Source: Nematostella vectensis | Lineage: Eukaryota > Cnidaria > Anthozoa > Actiniaria > Edwardsiidae | Assembly (NCBI RefSeq): GCF_932526225.1 | Contig: NC_064039.1 | Location: 3,919,001-3,983,000 of the forward strand | DNA: 64,000 nucleotides | Direction: 5' to 3' | Shown here: positions 1 through 12,659 of the stretch, one piece after another | Numbering within the stretch: position 1 is the first letter of the stretch | How the letters are laid out: each line of letters opens with the position of its first letter | Position numbers and translations under genes: made by a program | The notes under the pieces: model-generated | Database searches by the model: none | The model's input: the letters and a program-made list of their open reading frames with translations, nothing else | What the model was told of the DNA's origin: nothing

Positions 1-1
1 T

Positions 2-3000
2 TTGACGGCTACTCTCACCAGTGCCCTCACGTCCATCTCCGTCAGGTCCTCTGGGAATGAGCTACTTGGAAGAAAGGTGAGCTTTCATCCCACTACAAAC
101 TAAGCATCGCTCGCTTTGTGCCATTTGAACATATAAGATCAGCATGCTATTTCTTCGCAAGCACGCAGTTATTACCTTCTGGAACTTTTGAGGGCATAAA
201 CATCAACCATAACCGTCAATCATAATATTCTCCTCACATACACACACATATTATCCTTATACTACCTATCATACTATCCACAGACAAAAGAAGTACATAA
301 GAAGTCTAAGGAGGGGGGGGGGGGGGGTGAAAACCAGACAGCCGCACTCCATTGGAAAAGAATCAAGGCTAATCCTAATTACAAAGCATTTATTTTTTAG
401 TCTAATATAGGAGGTTTCCATCCATTCATCCCATATTAGGATGTGTCAACCGTCAAACTCTAAACTATCAGCCGCTAAACATACTCGTTATCTTATACTT
501 TGTAGATAGGCGTGGTTAACAATGCCGGCCATGCTGAAGCCGTATCCCATGGTGCGGTCCCGTTTGGTAAGCTAAGCTTACATCGCTATAAAACAATGAT
601 TGTTATGGAGAACGAGAGCTTCGTTGATAAAAGGCAATATTAATAACAAATAATGGTGATGACAGTAATACAAGGAATGTTGATAATGATATGGTTGTTG
701 GTTGTCATCATAAAATTGATGGTGGTTGGTACGTGATGGTTATGATGGCACATGTGATGGTTATGATGGCACATGTGATGGTTATGATGGCACATGTGAT
801 GGTTATGATGGCACATGTGATACTTATGATGGTACATGTGATACTTATGATGGCACACGTGATACTTATGATGGCACTTGTGATGGTTATGATGGCACAT
901 GTGATGGTTATGATGGCACATGTGATACTTATGATGGCACACGTGATACTTATGATGGCACACGTGATACTTATGATGGCACATGTGATGGTTATGATGG
1001 CACACGTGATACTTATGATGGCACATTTGATGGGTATGATGGCCCATGTGATGGTTATGATGGCACATGTGGTGGTTATGATGGCACATGTGATGGTTAT
1101 GATGGCACATGTGATGGTTATGATGGCACATGTGATGGTTGTGATGGCACATGTGATACTTATGATGGCACACTTGATGGTTATGATGGCATGGCGACGC
1201 TTATCATACTCATGATGACGACACTTATCATACTCATGATGACGACACTGGCCATACTCATGATGACGACACTGATCATACTCATAATGACGACACTGAT
1301 CATACTCATGATGACGACACTGATCATACTTATGATGACGACGACACTGATCATACTCATGATGACGACACTGGTAATACTCATGATGACGACACTGATC
1401 ATACTCATGATGACGACACTGGTGATACTAATGATGACGAAACTGATCATATTCATAACGACGACACTGATTATGCCCATGATGACGACACTGAAAAATT
1501 ATCTTAATAAATTCGTCGCTACTCAGAATTTGCAAGCATGGAAGAAGCGTACCATGCCCTCGTGGACCATCATGTTGTGGACATGGTCTTGTTTGAGATT
1601 CATGCCGGCGAGCACTTCATGTCCAGCCCGAACAGATACGACAACACGGAGCTTCTCAAGGTGATCAAGTGGAGCCAATCTATCGGATTCGCGCACTACA
1701 AGTACGGCGGCAAGTACGGCATTGCACACTGGGATTTAAGAGGGTGTTTGGGCATGCTAATGCGATACCGGCGACAAGATATAACGGTCATTGTTGACAG
1801 TCTCTCGATCAAGGACAAGGTGCGTTATAGAATTATCTCGAAACCTACTGTCGGTGCTTTTACCAGGCTTAGATTTTATCTGTCTGCTTTTCTGCAAAGC
1901 CCTGAAAAGGTCTGCAAAGGTCGAAAAGGCAATTTCAAGGGAATTTCAAAGTTGAGAACAATCATTGTATTTTAGAGACTTTCTCTCAGCCTTTGCAAAA
2001 TTTTTTAGCTTTTAACATAAAAGTAATGTATGACAGCTTGTTAAGTTTTTTCCGCTCATATTTTATAATGCTCATTTACGTCATTGTTCGTTATCATCTT
2101 AGCCCGACCACGGCATTGAATCGGAAAACCTACATGTGATCGATCCCAATTCGGAGAATGTTCGTAGCTTCCTGCTGCTTCTATCGCTGACTGTCGGTTT
2201 GATGTGCATGCTGGGCGTAGTGTATGAAATAATACGCAGATGGATCGCGCAGGACAAAAGCAAGGACAAATATTGCGGTAATGATATATCCTCTTCCTCT
2301 ATCGATACCACAAAGTTGGTGTGGAAGGAGAGAGCTCTACTCAGGGGCCTGACAGTGAGTGTGTGTTTCCCAGGCTCGTACCAAGGACTTTTCCTGGGGG
2401 GGGAGGGGGGGAAATCCAGAAAATTTTCCGGGGGGCGGGATGTTGCGTTTGAGTTTATTGAAAAAATCTGACCAACACCAAAAGAACAAGAAGGGATCTT
2501 TTCATTCATTGCAGTATAGTTTATTATCAGATTTGGCTAAAAAAAGATTTATGACATACCAGATTGATCTAGAGTGCCTTGGTTTATCTAATTTCCCTAT
2601 GCTTTATATTTTTGTCTACAAATAGCACGTCTATTGCGAACCGGAAGTGGACTTTCTGCCGGTGTGTGTTGGGGGGGGGGGGGGTTGAGAATGCACCCCC
2701 TGCACCCCCTGGATATGGGCCTGGTTTCCACATAGCTGCGATGGATATTCTCGTTTTAGGGATTTTATTTCATACTTACTACTCGTCTAACTAAATAAAG
2801 GGGAACATAGGCGAAATATAGGGTGGAGGGTGGGGTGGGAGGGGGGTTGACGCACTGCGGGCCCTTGATACCCAGTGAAAATCGATGTTAGAAAAGTGGA
2901 TAAGCTTTAACACTCTAACTAGTTCTCTAACTAATACATGAAAATTCGATACCTTTTGCGTGAGCCCGAACAAAGAGTTAATAGACTCCTAAAACACCAT

Positions 3001-3289
3001 AAAAGAATCGAACAAGGTAACTAAAGAGACGTACACTGCACACAAATCATAAACAGAAATAACAAGGGAAGCTGTTCTTCACTTATCCAAACTATCGTCT
3101 TTTTTTTTATCCCCAGTTAACAAACCGTCCATTTTTGACCTGATTGGGAAATTTCAGAAGCTCGAAAGCTCCATTCACGAGTTTAGAGAGGAACTCACCA
3201 TCGCAACGTCACTTCCAGAACCCACGGTCGCACCATCGTACAGATGTGAGCTGCAAAGCTACCAGTGCGGGGGCAACAAAATGGCTTGA
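2..3289 (+). CDS. Ionotropic glutamate receptor-like protein, 3' part (5' end outside window)
   Basis: Spliced gene entering from the left. Proposed exons are 2-76, 506-566, 1527-1819, 2103-2354 (or 2358) and about 3117-3289; the first four join in phase. The first exon encodes LTATLTSALTSISV, which resembles the third membrane segment and SYTANLAAF-type gate of ionotropic glutamate receptors. The next two exons fit the second half of the ligand-binding domain (EEAYHALVDHHVVDMVLFEI, then SIGFAHYKYGGKYGIAHWD). The fourth encodes one strong membrane segment (FLLLLSLTVGLMCMLGVVYE) followed by basic residues, matching M4. The family forms ligand-gated cation channels in the plasma membrane. The match is by architecture and is divergent; binding residues cannot be assigned. 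The last junction is uncertain: the strong donor at 2355 leads to a quick stop, while a weaker GT at 2359 gives a tail of about 57 residues ending TGA at 3287. Confidence 0.62.
734..1193. repeat. 21-bp minisatellite in a glutamate-receptor-like intron
   Basis: About 22 tandem units of 21 bp, core GGTTATGATGGCACATGT, with variants in which GGT becomes ACT. Because 21 is a multiple of three, it stays open in several frames on both strands. It lies inside the intron between the exons at 506-566 and 1527-1819. Confidence 0.95.
1196..1493. repeat. 24-bp minisatellite adjoining the 21-bp array
   Basis: About 12 units of 24 bp with the core ATGATGACGACACTGATCAT; one unit carries an extra GAC. It directly follows the 21-bp array in the same intron and shares only the ATGATG core, so it arose by a separate expansion. 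Confidence 0.93.
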
Positions 3290-4921
3290 ACATAAATTTT
3301 ATTTTCTGGGTTTTAAACCCCAGATAATACAAGATATACGCTTTGAAAGAAGACAAGAGATCATATGTAGTTGAGACAATAATCTAATCACTTAGGTAAT
3401 AGCCTCAAGCTAACTAACCCAGCAGCAAGCTGGTTAAGTAGTGTGCATTTGTTAGGAGAGTTTACCTCGCGTAGCTGGCGGTTAGGACGCTCCCCTGAAC
3501 CACTCCTCCCCACCTCCACGCACCTCCCGCGAAAACAAACGTAGGTGATCGCTGTGTCGGCGAAAATCAATTACCCAGAAAACTGCTCCGAAATCCAACT
3601 AAGTCACAAGCGTCGCCGCTTCACCGAGAATACTTTGCTTTAAAAGGGTAGATAAGAGATAATACCATCTTGGAGTAGACTTGTTAGAGTACTTTAAAAA
3701 ATAGTAAGTGCATGTTTTGTCGAGAATTTATTTTGTAGGTAAAACTTAAAAGTACTCAATAAAAGAGAGGATTCGGTTGAGTCGATTTAGCTACAAAGCG
3801 AACCACATTTTATTCGCGATGACTGGAACCTTCAAAAGAAATCAAAAATGGGAATTCGAGTTATAACACTTTCCAACGCTTATGAGAGGTCCGTCACACT
3901 TCCCCCGAGACTGCATTCGTACATGTCGGAACATCAGGCAGAGTTTACCTTCTTATATGTAAGTCGATCTACCGATAATATCGAGAGTACGAGTTATATA
4001 TGGGTCATCAAGGTAAGCAATGGGTGAGAACGAGGCGGAACAAAGCCGCCGAAGGGGTAGGGGGCGGGGGAGAACTTATGCGAACAACGGAGAACCACGG
4101 TGAGCAAAAGGGGAGCAAAGGAAAGCAAGGAATATGGATTTGACCAAAACTGAGAACGGGGGTGGGCAAAGGGGAGAAAAGGATAGCAAGCAAGGAATAT
4201 GGATTTGACCAAAAACTGAGAACGGTGGTGAGCAAAGGGGAGCAAAGGAAAGCAAGGAATATAGCCTTTATCGAACAACGGAGATAGTAATGTAGTAAAA
4301 ACTATCTGATTCACTTTTTAATAAACTAGAATTTTCGTCTATCAAAACTTCTGTGTGAAAAAGTCTTCCTTAGATTTTGGGTGAATTCTATTTCTAAAAA
4401 ACGCCATATTTTGCGATTCCGAAAGGAATCAGAATTAAATTTCAAATCTGGTAACATTTAGCGCTATCTTCATATTGTAAACAATAATAGCAACGAAACA
4501 TAACAAAGCTGTCTGTAAAGCTATTTATTGGCAAATACTACGGGAAAAATCCTTGGGGTGTCAGATTTTTAACAAAGTGCATCAACTTTTTTTATTACAA
4601 GGTACAACACTTCAAATTGCATGATTTATGATTTTTGAACGCTATATTTAGGTTTGAGACCCCCACACTCGATGCTGTGTCAAGAAAAATATGAAATCTA
4701 GAATGTGAAATGCTCCTAAGAAATTCGAGGAGAACGAGAGGTTTTTTCAGAGTAATTTCTAAAACCTAAGAAATGCAAAACATTTTAGACTGCGTACATT
4801 TCAGTAGCTTGCTTTTGTTGCTCTGGACAAAAAAAATGTCATATGCACGTGCGTGACTGGACAACAAAGAAGTATACAAAGGCTAAAGGAAGCAGTGTAG
4901 ACCTAGGCCTAGTGTGCTGCA
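3290..4921. other. Intergenic stretch with a tandem repeat
   Basis: I see no gene here. AATAAA at 3757 could serve as a polyadenylation signal for the upstream gene. At about 4050-4262 there are two to three copies of a roughly 65-bp unit containing AGCAAAGGAAAGCAAGGAAT and TTTGACCAAAA. The reverse complement of this unit recurs at 5300-5420 and 30900-30975, so it belongs to the dispersed repeat described next. Confidence 0.7.
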
Positions 4922-5420
4922 CATGATGAAGAAATCACTACATTACTATAGCAACACTACTATCCCCAAGAGACGCGAGCGTGAAAAGACCCTGATATTT
5001 TTCAGTGTACATCTCAGCGAGCTGTGCGTGGCGTAACCGACTGAGACAGGCCTGGGATCCTTGTTATTGCCTCCCCATTAATGCGCGGGTACCTCAGGTT
5101 CCTTTGTGTTGTACAGTTCGCTAGATAGCGGTGCTGGGGCCGAAATCTCCAGCTTAGCCGTAAAGCTTTATGCTGCCATACGGTGTTTCAGCGCTTGTCT
5201 GGAAGTATGGTCTATTTTTTCTCATTTTACCAGATCTGGACGAGGTTCGATCCTCGGCCATGCCCTCGAATTTTTTTTTTTTTTTTTTGCAGTTTACCAG
5301 TTACACTTCCATATTCCTTGCTTCCCCTTGCTCCCCCTTGCTCACCCCTGTTCCAAGTGTTTTCGGTCACGTCTATATTCCTTGCTAACCCCCATTCTCC
5401 GTTTTTCGGCCAAGGCCATT
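4922..5420 (+). repeat. Dispersed SINE-like repeat, copy 1
   Basis: About 350 bp here is nearly identical to 30553-30900. It includes GCGAGCTGTGCGTGGCGTAA and GTTCGCTAGATAGCGGTGCT. Near its end is GGTTCGATCC, which matches the RNA polymerase III B-box consensus, followed by an 18-T run and the CCTTGCTCCCC-type tail. Two copies 25 kb apart with a B box and T run suggest a tRNA-like SINE, but I see no clear A box, so the class is inference. Confidence 0.6.
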
Positions 5421-5473
5421 TCCTTTTTTATTCCTTGCCTCCTTCCTTTTCTCCCGGATATTTAACTTTGAAT

Positions 5474-5511
5474 AAATATCCGATATATATATACATATAT
5501 ATCGGATATTT
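5474..5511. repeat. Perfect AT-rich inverted repeat
   Basis: Two 17-bp arms, AAATATCCGATATATAT and its exact reverse complement, are separated by ATAC. It lies in the 3' tail of the SINE-like repeat and could extrude as a hairpin. Confidence 0.9.
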
Positions 5512-5833
5512 AATATAGATGTAAAGTTTACTGCGATATTCAAGATTGATTATAAGATAAAGGAACTACAAAGAGCAATGAAGAATTTTAAAGAATAAAG
5601 TGAATTACGGAACACAGGCTCACCGTTTTGCCAGGGTACACACACAAAAAAATATCTTGCTTACCCTTGCTCCTGGTAGCAATAGTAAAAAAACGCATAA
5701 TCCCTTATTCTAGGCATGTTACAATTTTATAGCTTTGCCAGTAGTCTTCAGTTATACTTTAGTTTATTTGTCTTGTATGTATCGGCCGACCTTCAAGAAG
5801 ATCACGTGACTTTCAGAGTTCCTGTGGCAATTC

Positions 5834-5848
5834 AAGATGGCGGAGTAG
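5834..5848 (+). promoter_or_regulatory. YY1-like motif overlapping a three-codon upstream ORF
   Basis: AAGATGGCGG at 5834-5843 matches the YY1 core found just downstream of many animal start sites. Its ATG opens a minimal reading frame, ATG GCG GAG TAG, 57 bp before the proposed ELMOD3 start. This suggests a 5' UTR that begins nearby and may reduce initiation downstream. A role is inferred from position and motif. Confidence 0.5.
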
Positions 5849-5904
5849 CGCCGTAGTTCCGGAGAGTGGGATTATACACAAATTTTAACGCGTCCTTCGC
5901 TTTC

Positions 5905-8900
5905 ATGAAGAGCGAAACGAGACAACCAGAGCCGAAAGGTCTCGAAAAAGAGGCTACCCAAGCTTTCAAAAGCATAGCACAACGATCTTGTACGGAAGAT
6001 CACGATGGTGATGCGGAATTTGACATCGACTTTGACGCTGTTGTCAACATCAATGACAACAACGATCGCACTGGCGATCAGAAGGCATCCGAGAGAAATC
6101 ATGCAGCACATGACAGGCGACAACTTTCAGGCGAACGTCCAGAAAATATGCGGAATGCTTCACGGAGTTCGGTGAAGACGGAGGGAGTTCCTACTAGTAA
6201 ACAGTCTTCATGTGAAGGGTAAGAAAAATGGACATTTTTTCCTATTCGTTCAATCGATTTCTTTTTAAGTTAGTAAGTTATGCTTATTGGCAAACTCTCC
6301 ATGATCTAACAGCACACTCCTAACGGTATGATTAATAGGACTATTCGATTTTGTACAAAAGTTCTTAAATCAATTTTACACAAGAAATTCTTTAATTGTT
6401 GTTTAAAGCATGGTATAACTTAATCTCTTGTCTAACCTCAAATTCCAAAATAAATGCATGCCAATAAAAAGAAACCAATAAAATACACCATGTTCAGTTA
6501 TCAAACAGTCATGCGACTTATATCTTCTTAATGACGCCAAAGGGTAGCATAGCTGTCAACCCAACTTGGACAGAAATCTTGTAAAATCAGGTGAAATGTG
6601 AACAAACCCAAGAAAGTCAATTCAGGTGACTACAGAAAATGTATGAACATTCTCACAAAAATTAGGCTTGTGATGAGGTCCAAAATCTTGTGACACCTGC
6701 CTAATGCGGGTGAGTTGACAGCTATGGGGTAGTATAGTATTTATAGTTAAATATCAAACAATTTTGTATTAATTACTAGTGTACTGTATATTATAATACA
6801 CATTTCTATTGATTTATAAACTTTTTTATTACTTGGCATCCAGACAAGGCACAACAAATTTGACCCTGTCCAGTGATTCAGACGCATCTGTCACAGAACG
6901 AGCACAAGGCGTTCCAGACAGAGAACCTCAGAAAGCCAGGAAGAAACATTCACGTGGTTCAAAAACCCATGTCCCTCCTGGAATTCGCAAGCTGCCATCA
7001 CCACCTACTACACTTGAGCAGGCTCAGATGGAATGGGATCTGGTGGAGACTGTCCAGCCAGGTAATGATTTGACTTTATTACTTGTAATATCTACATGTC
7101 TCATTTAGACAGATTGAACATACTGTAAGCCACTAATAAATACTAGATGTTGAGCTAGAAAAATTAATGGCCGTTCTCAAATAAACATCACATGTATGTA
7201 ACAAATTTCATAGAGATTTTGCAAAAGAAGTCTTCTTTTTATTGTGATAACACTTTTCAATATGGATCATCTGACATTCTGCAGTAAGACTTTGAGTTTC
7301 GCTGGCACGAGCAATTAAGAATAATTGCTGAAACTGCATCCTATAAAAAGAATATTTTTAAGCTGTGACATGTTAACAAGTGTGTAGATATATAAAGTGT
7401 AAAGTATACACTTATTTGAAATAAGGTTGCACTAGGTTCTATTCAAAATTAGGCCCTCTAGCCTAAACATACTATCAGTCTTTTGTGGAAAGAAAACCTC
7501 TTCAGCAAAACCTCTTTTAATAGCATAAAAACATGTATCCCTTTATGGTTGCATTTATTTAGCCAGCAGGAACCAAACTCTTACTATAATTATCCATTAT
7601 CATCAGGATCTGCTCCAAGTGCGATACGCTCTCCAACTGTCACCTTCAAGGAAGTAGTGAAACATTTCCAATCAGCGGCCTACCTAGAGCAGCATATGTC
7701 CTACATTAAGCCTACCATTAAAAGGCGTGGCTGTGCTGCTATTGGTGACAAGCTTTTTGGCCCACCAAAGATGGATTCTGCCCTACACACTGAGCGCAAT
7801 CTGATATTTGCACTAGCTCTTTGTATGTTCCTGAATGAAGAACCTATTCATGGAACTATCTTACAAACAATCTACAAAAAGCTTACTGGGACAAAACTTG
7901 ACTGTCCAAGATATGGAAACCACTGGGAGCTTATCGGCTTTCAAGGTTAGTCTTTTTCTACAGACTATCATATAACTTACTGTATTGCTCAGAACATTTG
8001 CTGTATTGCTCAGAACATTTTGTTGGATGAATTGAAAAATAAATTTGTTAAATTTCAGCCCTTAGCCACATTGTGTGGGGCGTATACCTCAAAGTTTTTG
8101 TCTTTCAAAGTGAACTATAATTACTTGTGCTTTTTACAAATGCCTGGACAAAAGCTACATCAAATCGCCACATTTTGCTTGATGTTACTCTTTAAGTACT
8201 TTTAATTTGTGTAAAAAGGAGTTTTTAACCATGTTTAATGCAAGCAGGTGTTTCATCAGGTCCCGGCAGCTGGCGGAACCACCAGCTATTTTCCACCAAG
8301 CGCTGGCTATATTTTCTTAAAGTTTGTTTTCAGTTGAACTAATAAAATGTAATAACTTCCACCCCCTACTTATTAATCTCCACTGTCTACTCTGAAAATT
8401 AATGAAACCCCTGGCAAGATGAGCTCATTCTAAACATTTTCCATTATGTCCTGAAGGTTTGGACCCTGCGACTGATTTGAGAGGATGCGGTCTTCTTGGT
8501 CTTCTCAACGCCTTGTTCCTTGTCACTAATGAGCGCACACACACTCTAGCGCTGGAGATGTACAAGCTGTCCCAGCATGAGGCACAGAACTTCCCCTTCT
8601 GTGTCATGTCCATCAACATCACCAGAATTGCTCTTCAGACTCTTAGGGAGGGAAAACTCAACAAGTGAGTGGTGATTTAGGCCCCTTTTACATGACACAG
8701 GTTGAAGTTTTTGACTGATCAAAAACTTGTACTGGCAATGGTGTTTAAAAGGTGTTCACATGGGGGTGTACAGCTAGCTGTTTCTTATTTTCAATTTTTT
8801 TAGGGGAGGTCCCATATAAAAAGAACACATAACCATACACATTTTTGAGCGGTCAAAAATATTTTATAAATATTTATTTGGTCTTCTCTACGCCTTGTAC

Positions 8901-9605
8901 CTTGTCACTAATGACAAGGTGCTTTCTTGTCCAGAATCTATGAGCTCCATTGCTTTCTTAGAACTATTTTAAAGAGGTACAGTATAAATGTCAGGGCCAG
9001 TGACACCTATGTGACAGTACATGTATGCTAGAATAAACATTTGTTATTGGAAAGACATAACAGAATCCAGCCAAAACATTAAGTTTGGCCTGTAATGTCT
9101 GGAATATAACATAAACAAATGTCATCCAAGCACTTTTCATGGGGACTCTTGGGGACTTGCCCTTGCAGATGAAGATATTATGGCTACTGCTGGAAGAGTA
9201 CTTATGCCCAGTTTTGTTCACACTGTACTCCATTCCCTTGTATTCCACATATAACATTTCTGCATATTGTTGCTTTTCAGATATTGCAACAGTCGCCGCC
9301 AAGTCATTCATACATTCTGCGAATTCTATGCAGCCATCTTTTTCCACATCTATCAAGTATGGAAACATCAACACAAGACAATATCAGACTCAGGCTTTGT
9401 TCTCAAAGAAGCTGAAAAATTTGCTAGGGATAAAACCAATGAGGCTGTCAATCAACTTGAAAAGCACTTGTCGGACAGGAAAAACCTGATTATCCCGGAC
9501 GAGGAGAATATGTCTCCCAAGAACAGGCAGGTCCCTGTTATGGACCGTTTTGCTGGGGTGTGTGATCTTCAGGTGAATGAGGAAGAAGAGGTCCATTTAG
9601 TGTAA
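5905..9605 (+). CDS. ELMOD3: ELMO domain-containing protein, ELMOD3-like
   Basis: Five coding exons join in phase: 5905-6218, 6844-7061, 7607-7945, 8457-8664 and 9281-9605, giving 467 aa. ELMOD proteins are GTPase-activating proteins for ARF/ARL GTPases. The ELMO domain spans roughly residues 190-400; recognisable segments are DKLFGPPK, ER(N)LIFALAL, PIHGTILQTIYKKLTGTK, CPRYGNHWELIGFQ, DPATDLRGCGLLGL (about 293-306) and NFPFCVMSINITRIALQTLREGKLN. The Arg in DLRG (about residue 299) is the position known to be needed for GAP activity in this family. The first 170 residues are acidic and low complexity, longer than in vertebrate ELMOD3. The start is the first ATG in the open frame, after a short upstream ORF. 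All five splice junctions have GT and AG at consistent phases. Confidence 0.9.
8880..8914 (+). repeat. Duplicated fragment of ELMOD3 exon 4 inside intron 4
   Basis: This 35-bp stretch matches 8502-8536, inside coding exon 4, at 33 of 35 positions. It lies about 215 bp after the exon's donor and has no splice sites of its own, so it is probably a non-functional partial duplication. Confidence 0.8.
8923..8966 (+). repeat. 44-bp direct repeat shared with 11001-11044
   Basis: It begins TTTCTTGTCCAGAATCTATG. The copy at 11001-11044 matches at 43 of 44 positions. One copy is in ELMOD3 intron 4 and the other is downstream of the gene, so the last exon lies between them. It may be a short mobile-element remnant or a segmental duplication edge. 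Confidence 0.85.
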
Positions 9606-11898
9606 TGTGTAAGGAAGCAAAAGTCTTGTTAGATGACTTCAGAATTCCTGATATATATAAGTATTACTATTTATTCAATCAGTCGCATAGCTAAGGGCAT
9701 GCAATATCTGTTTCTGTGCACCCTTCCATCCACCAGTCCCCTCAGCAAACCCTGACTGGAAATTCCCACCTGCTTGTTCCTAGGGAGAACCAACCTTAGG
9801 ACTACTTCTCACCCAACATAAAAAAATTTAAACTGAAAGCCTTAGCAATGTGCAAATGTACTAATGTAACTATGTCTATAAAGCTGAGTGTGGTAATTAT
9901 TGCTATAGAGAAAACATTACTAGAGTTCCTGAAGACTGAGCAAGACTCTGCAAAATAAAAGCTAGGTTTCCAGGGGGGGCTAGGCTTTATAGGAAATTGA
10001 TATTTACACAAGGATTACATGGCTTTGTAGTATAAAAGCAAATCAAAATGTGCATAAATCATTGTGGCACAGAGGCCAAAAAGGTGGGGGTGGGGGGGGG
10101 GGGGGGGAGGCAAGCAAGGGTTTCAAGGAAGGGGGACTTGATTCGTTCTTCTTCTGGTGGTTTTCATATATTTCTTGTTATTTTTAAGCCAAATATCTGA
10201 AAATGGGGGGGGGGCACTTGGCCCACCCCTAGATCAGCCCCTGTAGCATGTGACTGAGGTTGCGCAGCTGTACTCCCCAATAATGTCATGGCAATACGAC
10301 TTAAATATCGATTACTGTAAATACTGTAGGTATTTATTTGCATTACATTATAATCACTTGACTAAAACCAAAACGATAAGTAATATTAGATGAAGTTGTA
10401 TAAGAATAAAGTAAGATACTGAGGTATTTTATTGCAAGGTGTGAAAAGACCAAAACCTTTTTACCAGAGGAAAAAAATCTGAGAAATTTACTCACAGTAA
10501 TTTCCCGGCCCTCCCCAAACCCGTAATCTCCACCCCTCTTGAAAAAGGCAACAAACTTTCTGTGCTTAGTCAAACAGAAATTGTCATTTCTACGACTGTA
10601 AGCCTTTTATGGCATTAACTATCCGTGAAATTGTTTAAAATCAAACCATACACTAGGGAAATACGAACACCAGCTCAAAAGCATATGTAGTGCGCCGGAA
10701 TTTGGTCGCTGTAGACTTTATTGTGTGTCGCTACTGGCCCTACTGGGGCTTTTGGTCCCTTGTTCTTCTCCTCCGGAAGAAAAACCTCTGCAAACCCAGA
10801 AAACCCTATGAAGCAGGCAAAAAATAAGTTAGCGATGTCTTTGGGAGAGATCGCATGGTTGGCTAATTTTATATCACCGTATTCACTCGAATAAAAGCTG
10901 TGGTGCTTATTTATGGGGTTTATTTGTTCCTCTATATCATTATTTCATTTTGGAGTAGCTGTCTTCAATAACTTTCATCCATTGAACAGTTAATTATTTC
11001 TTTCTTGTCCAGAATCTATGAGCTCCAGTGCTTTCTTAGAACTACATGTATAAGAGATATTTTATACACAGTTACATAAAGGGGGCGCTTATTCGGGGGA
11101 TGCGCTTTTTCGACGCCAAAACGTCACGTGATAAGTAAGGGTCAAATACCGTATGTAAAGTTGGTGTTGTCAATCCTGCTAAGATACGGTATCCAATATC
11201 CGGTATACGGTATCCAATATCCGGTATACGGTATCCAATATCCGGTATAGCTCAGATGCAGACCAATTTCGCGCACTTTTTCTACTTTTCATGCAATTGA
11301 GGTATTTTTGTGCTTATTTTCGCAGTGATTCGATTTTGCGTATAAGAAATAGAGAATAGTTCCCACCATACCTGTCCTGTGGACTTTCGTTTAGGAACAT
11401 CCTCGGCTGTTTGTGTTAAAGGGGTGGGGTGTTGATCTTCCTGTTCATAAAAAAAATCGCTTGTCAATAATGTACTAAAAATCAAAGATAGGAGATAGTA
11501 CCTCTTAACAACATACACACAAGCGTATGCGCGGATTTGTGTATCCACACATAAACACAAGCAGAAAAAAAAAAACAGAAAAAAACTAAACAGCACGAGT
11601 ATGGCACCCAAAAATATCTACCAATTAAAGCTATTATTTTCATGTAAAACAATTAATTATTTTTAACAAACCTTAGAAACACTGTTTTTAATTAGTAATT
11701 TTTTCATTCATAGAAAATTTATCGCACTAAATAATAAGTTGAAAATACATTTTTTATATAATTTCAACAAAACAGCACACATTGTCGCTTGTTGTTAAAA
11801 ATAACGTTATGTTCGTTTAAGTACTTATACGAGGGCTTTTTAAACAAAGTTTAGCGTCTGTTACATAACGATGCGAGTATACTAACCTGGCGCGTCTG
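9606..11898. other. Intergenic stretch after ELMOD3
   Basis: No gene recognised. It contains G-rich tracts at about 10085-10107 and 10205-10212, the second copy of the 44-bp repeat at 11001-11044, and three exact tandem copies of a 21-bp unit (ATACGGTATCCAATATCCGG plus T) at 11184-11246. The unit carries ATACCG/CGGTAT half-palindromes. Confidence 0.75.
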
Positions 11899-12618
11899 CT
11901 ATTTAAGTCTCTGGCAGTGGATAGCAGCGTGCATTAACACTTTATACCGGTCTTTAATCACTCGCAGTACTCCATCTCTCGAGCACCCCCGCCACTGGCA
12001 TCTCACGCTCTCCCAGTCTGTGGTGTTTTTCAAGTGCGTCCTTATGATATGATGAAAAATTTGATCCGCTGTACCCTCCGAATGCTCACATGCTGCCCAT
12101 CGACACACAAAGACGGCGCGTTTCTGCTCATCCTCAATACTTGCGCCAGGGAGTTGCTCGACTTCGCCAATAGCGCATAACGTATCGTTACTGCTGCCGT
12201 GTGTATTTCGGGTCGATCTTAGGCTACCTCGTTCGAGTCTTGGTGACCTAGAGCTATTTTCTGCCGGCTGAACTGAAACGTGCTGAGCGTTTGACACCGT
12301 CATTCTAGCGCCCAAAGTTGTCCCCATCTTGTTAGCAATTGAAGTATATTTCACGGCAGCTCTAGATGTCCTCACGTCGCCTATGTTCTGTGCTCGGAAA
12401 GCCTTAGTAATATTCACGCATGCATTGTTTAAAGGAGCAGTATAACCATTACTCCTTATCAACGCATTAACCTCCATCACCCACTTTCGTGTTTTTTTTC
12501 GGTAGATATTATTCGTTCTAATTCGTTTTGAATTTGTAGAAAGGTAACGGGTTTGGTTGTATTCTCAAATATTCGCCCATTAAAAGCTGAGACCCTCTCT
12601 TTATCTTTGACATCCATT
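11899..12618 (-). CDS. Putative RFX-like/C2H2 protein, resembling the C-terminal architecture of ARID2; likely frameshifted
   Basis: An open frame of 193 codons runs from 12480 to 11899. Its C-terminus has two C2H2-like fingers: CRWAACEHSEGT...HHIIRTH and CQWRGCSRD...HAAIHC. This pairing resembles the terminal fingers of ARID2/BAP170, a PBAF chromatin-remodelling subunit. Upstream sequence around NNACVNITKAFRAQNIGDVR, then RTSRAAVKYTSIANK, weakly resembles an RFX-type winged helix, which also precedes the fingers in ARID2. An overlapping frame at 12477-12659 (from ATG at 12618: MDVKDKERVSAFNGRIFENT) ends just after an A8 run, so one A indel would join the two frames. It could be a short paralogue or a pseudogene. 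No ARID domain is seen. An ATTGG (CCAAT) motif lies upstream at about 12712. Confidence 0.42.
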
Positions 12619-12659
12619 TTCGAAAAAGGAATAGGGGCCAGTGTGAATGTTGTTCTCAT

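Noticed and set aside
726-1664. 312-codon open frame on the plus strand
   Set aside because: It runs through two minisatellites whose periods are multiples of three and only then enters the wrong frame of a real exon.
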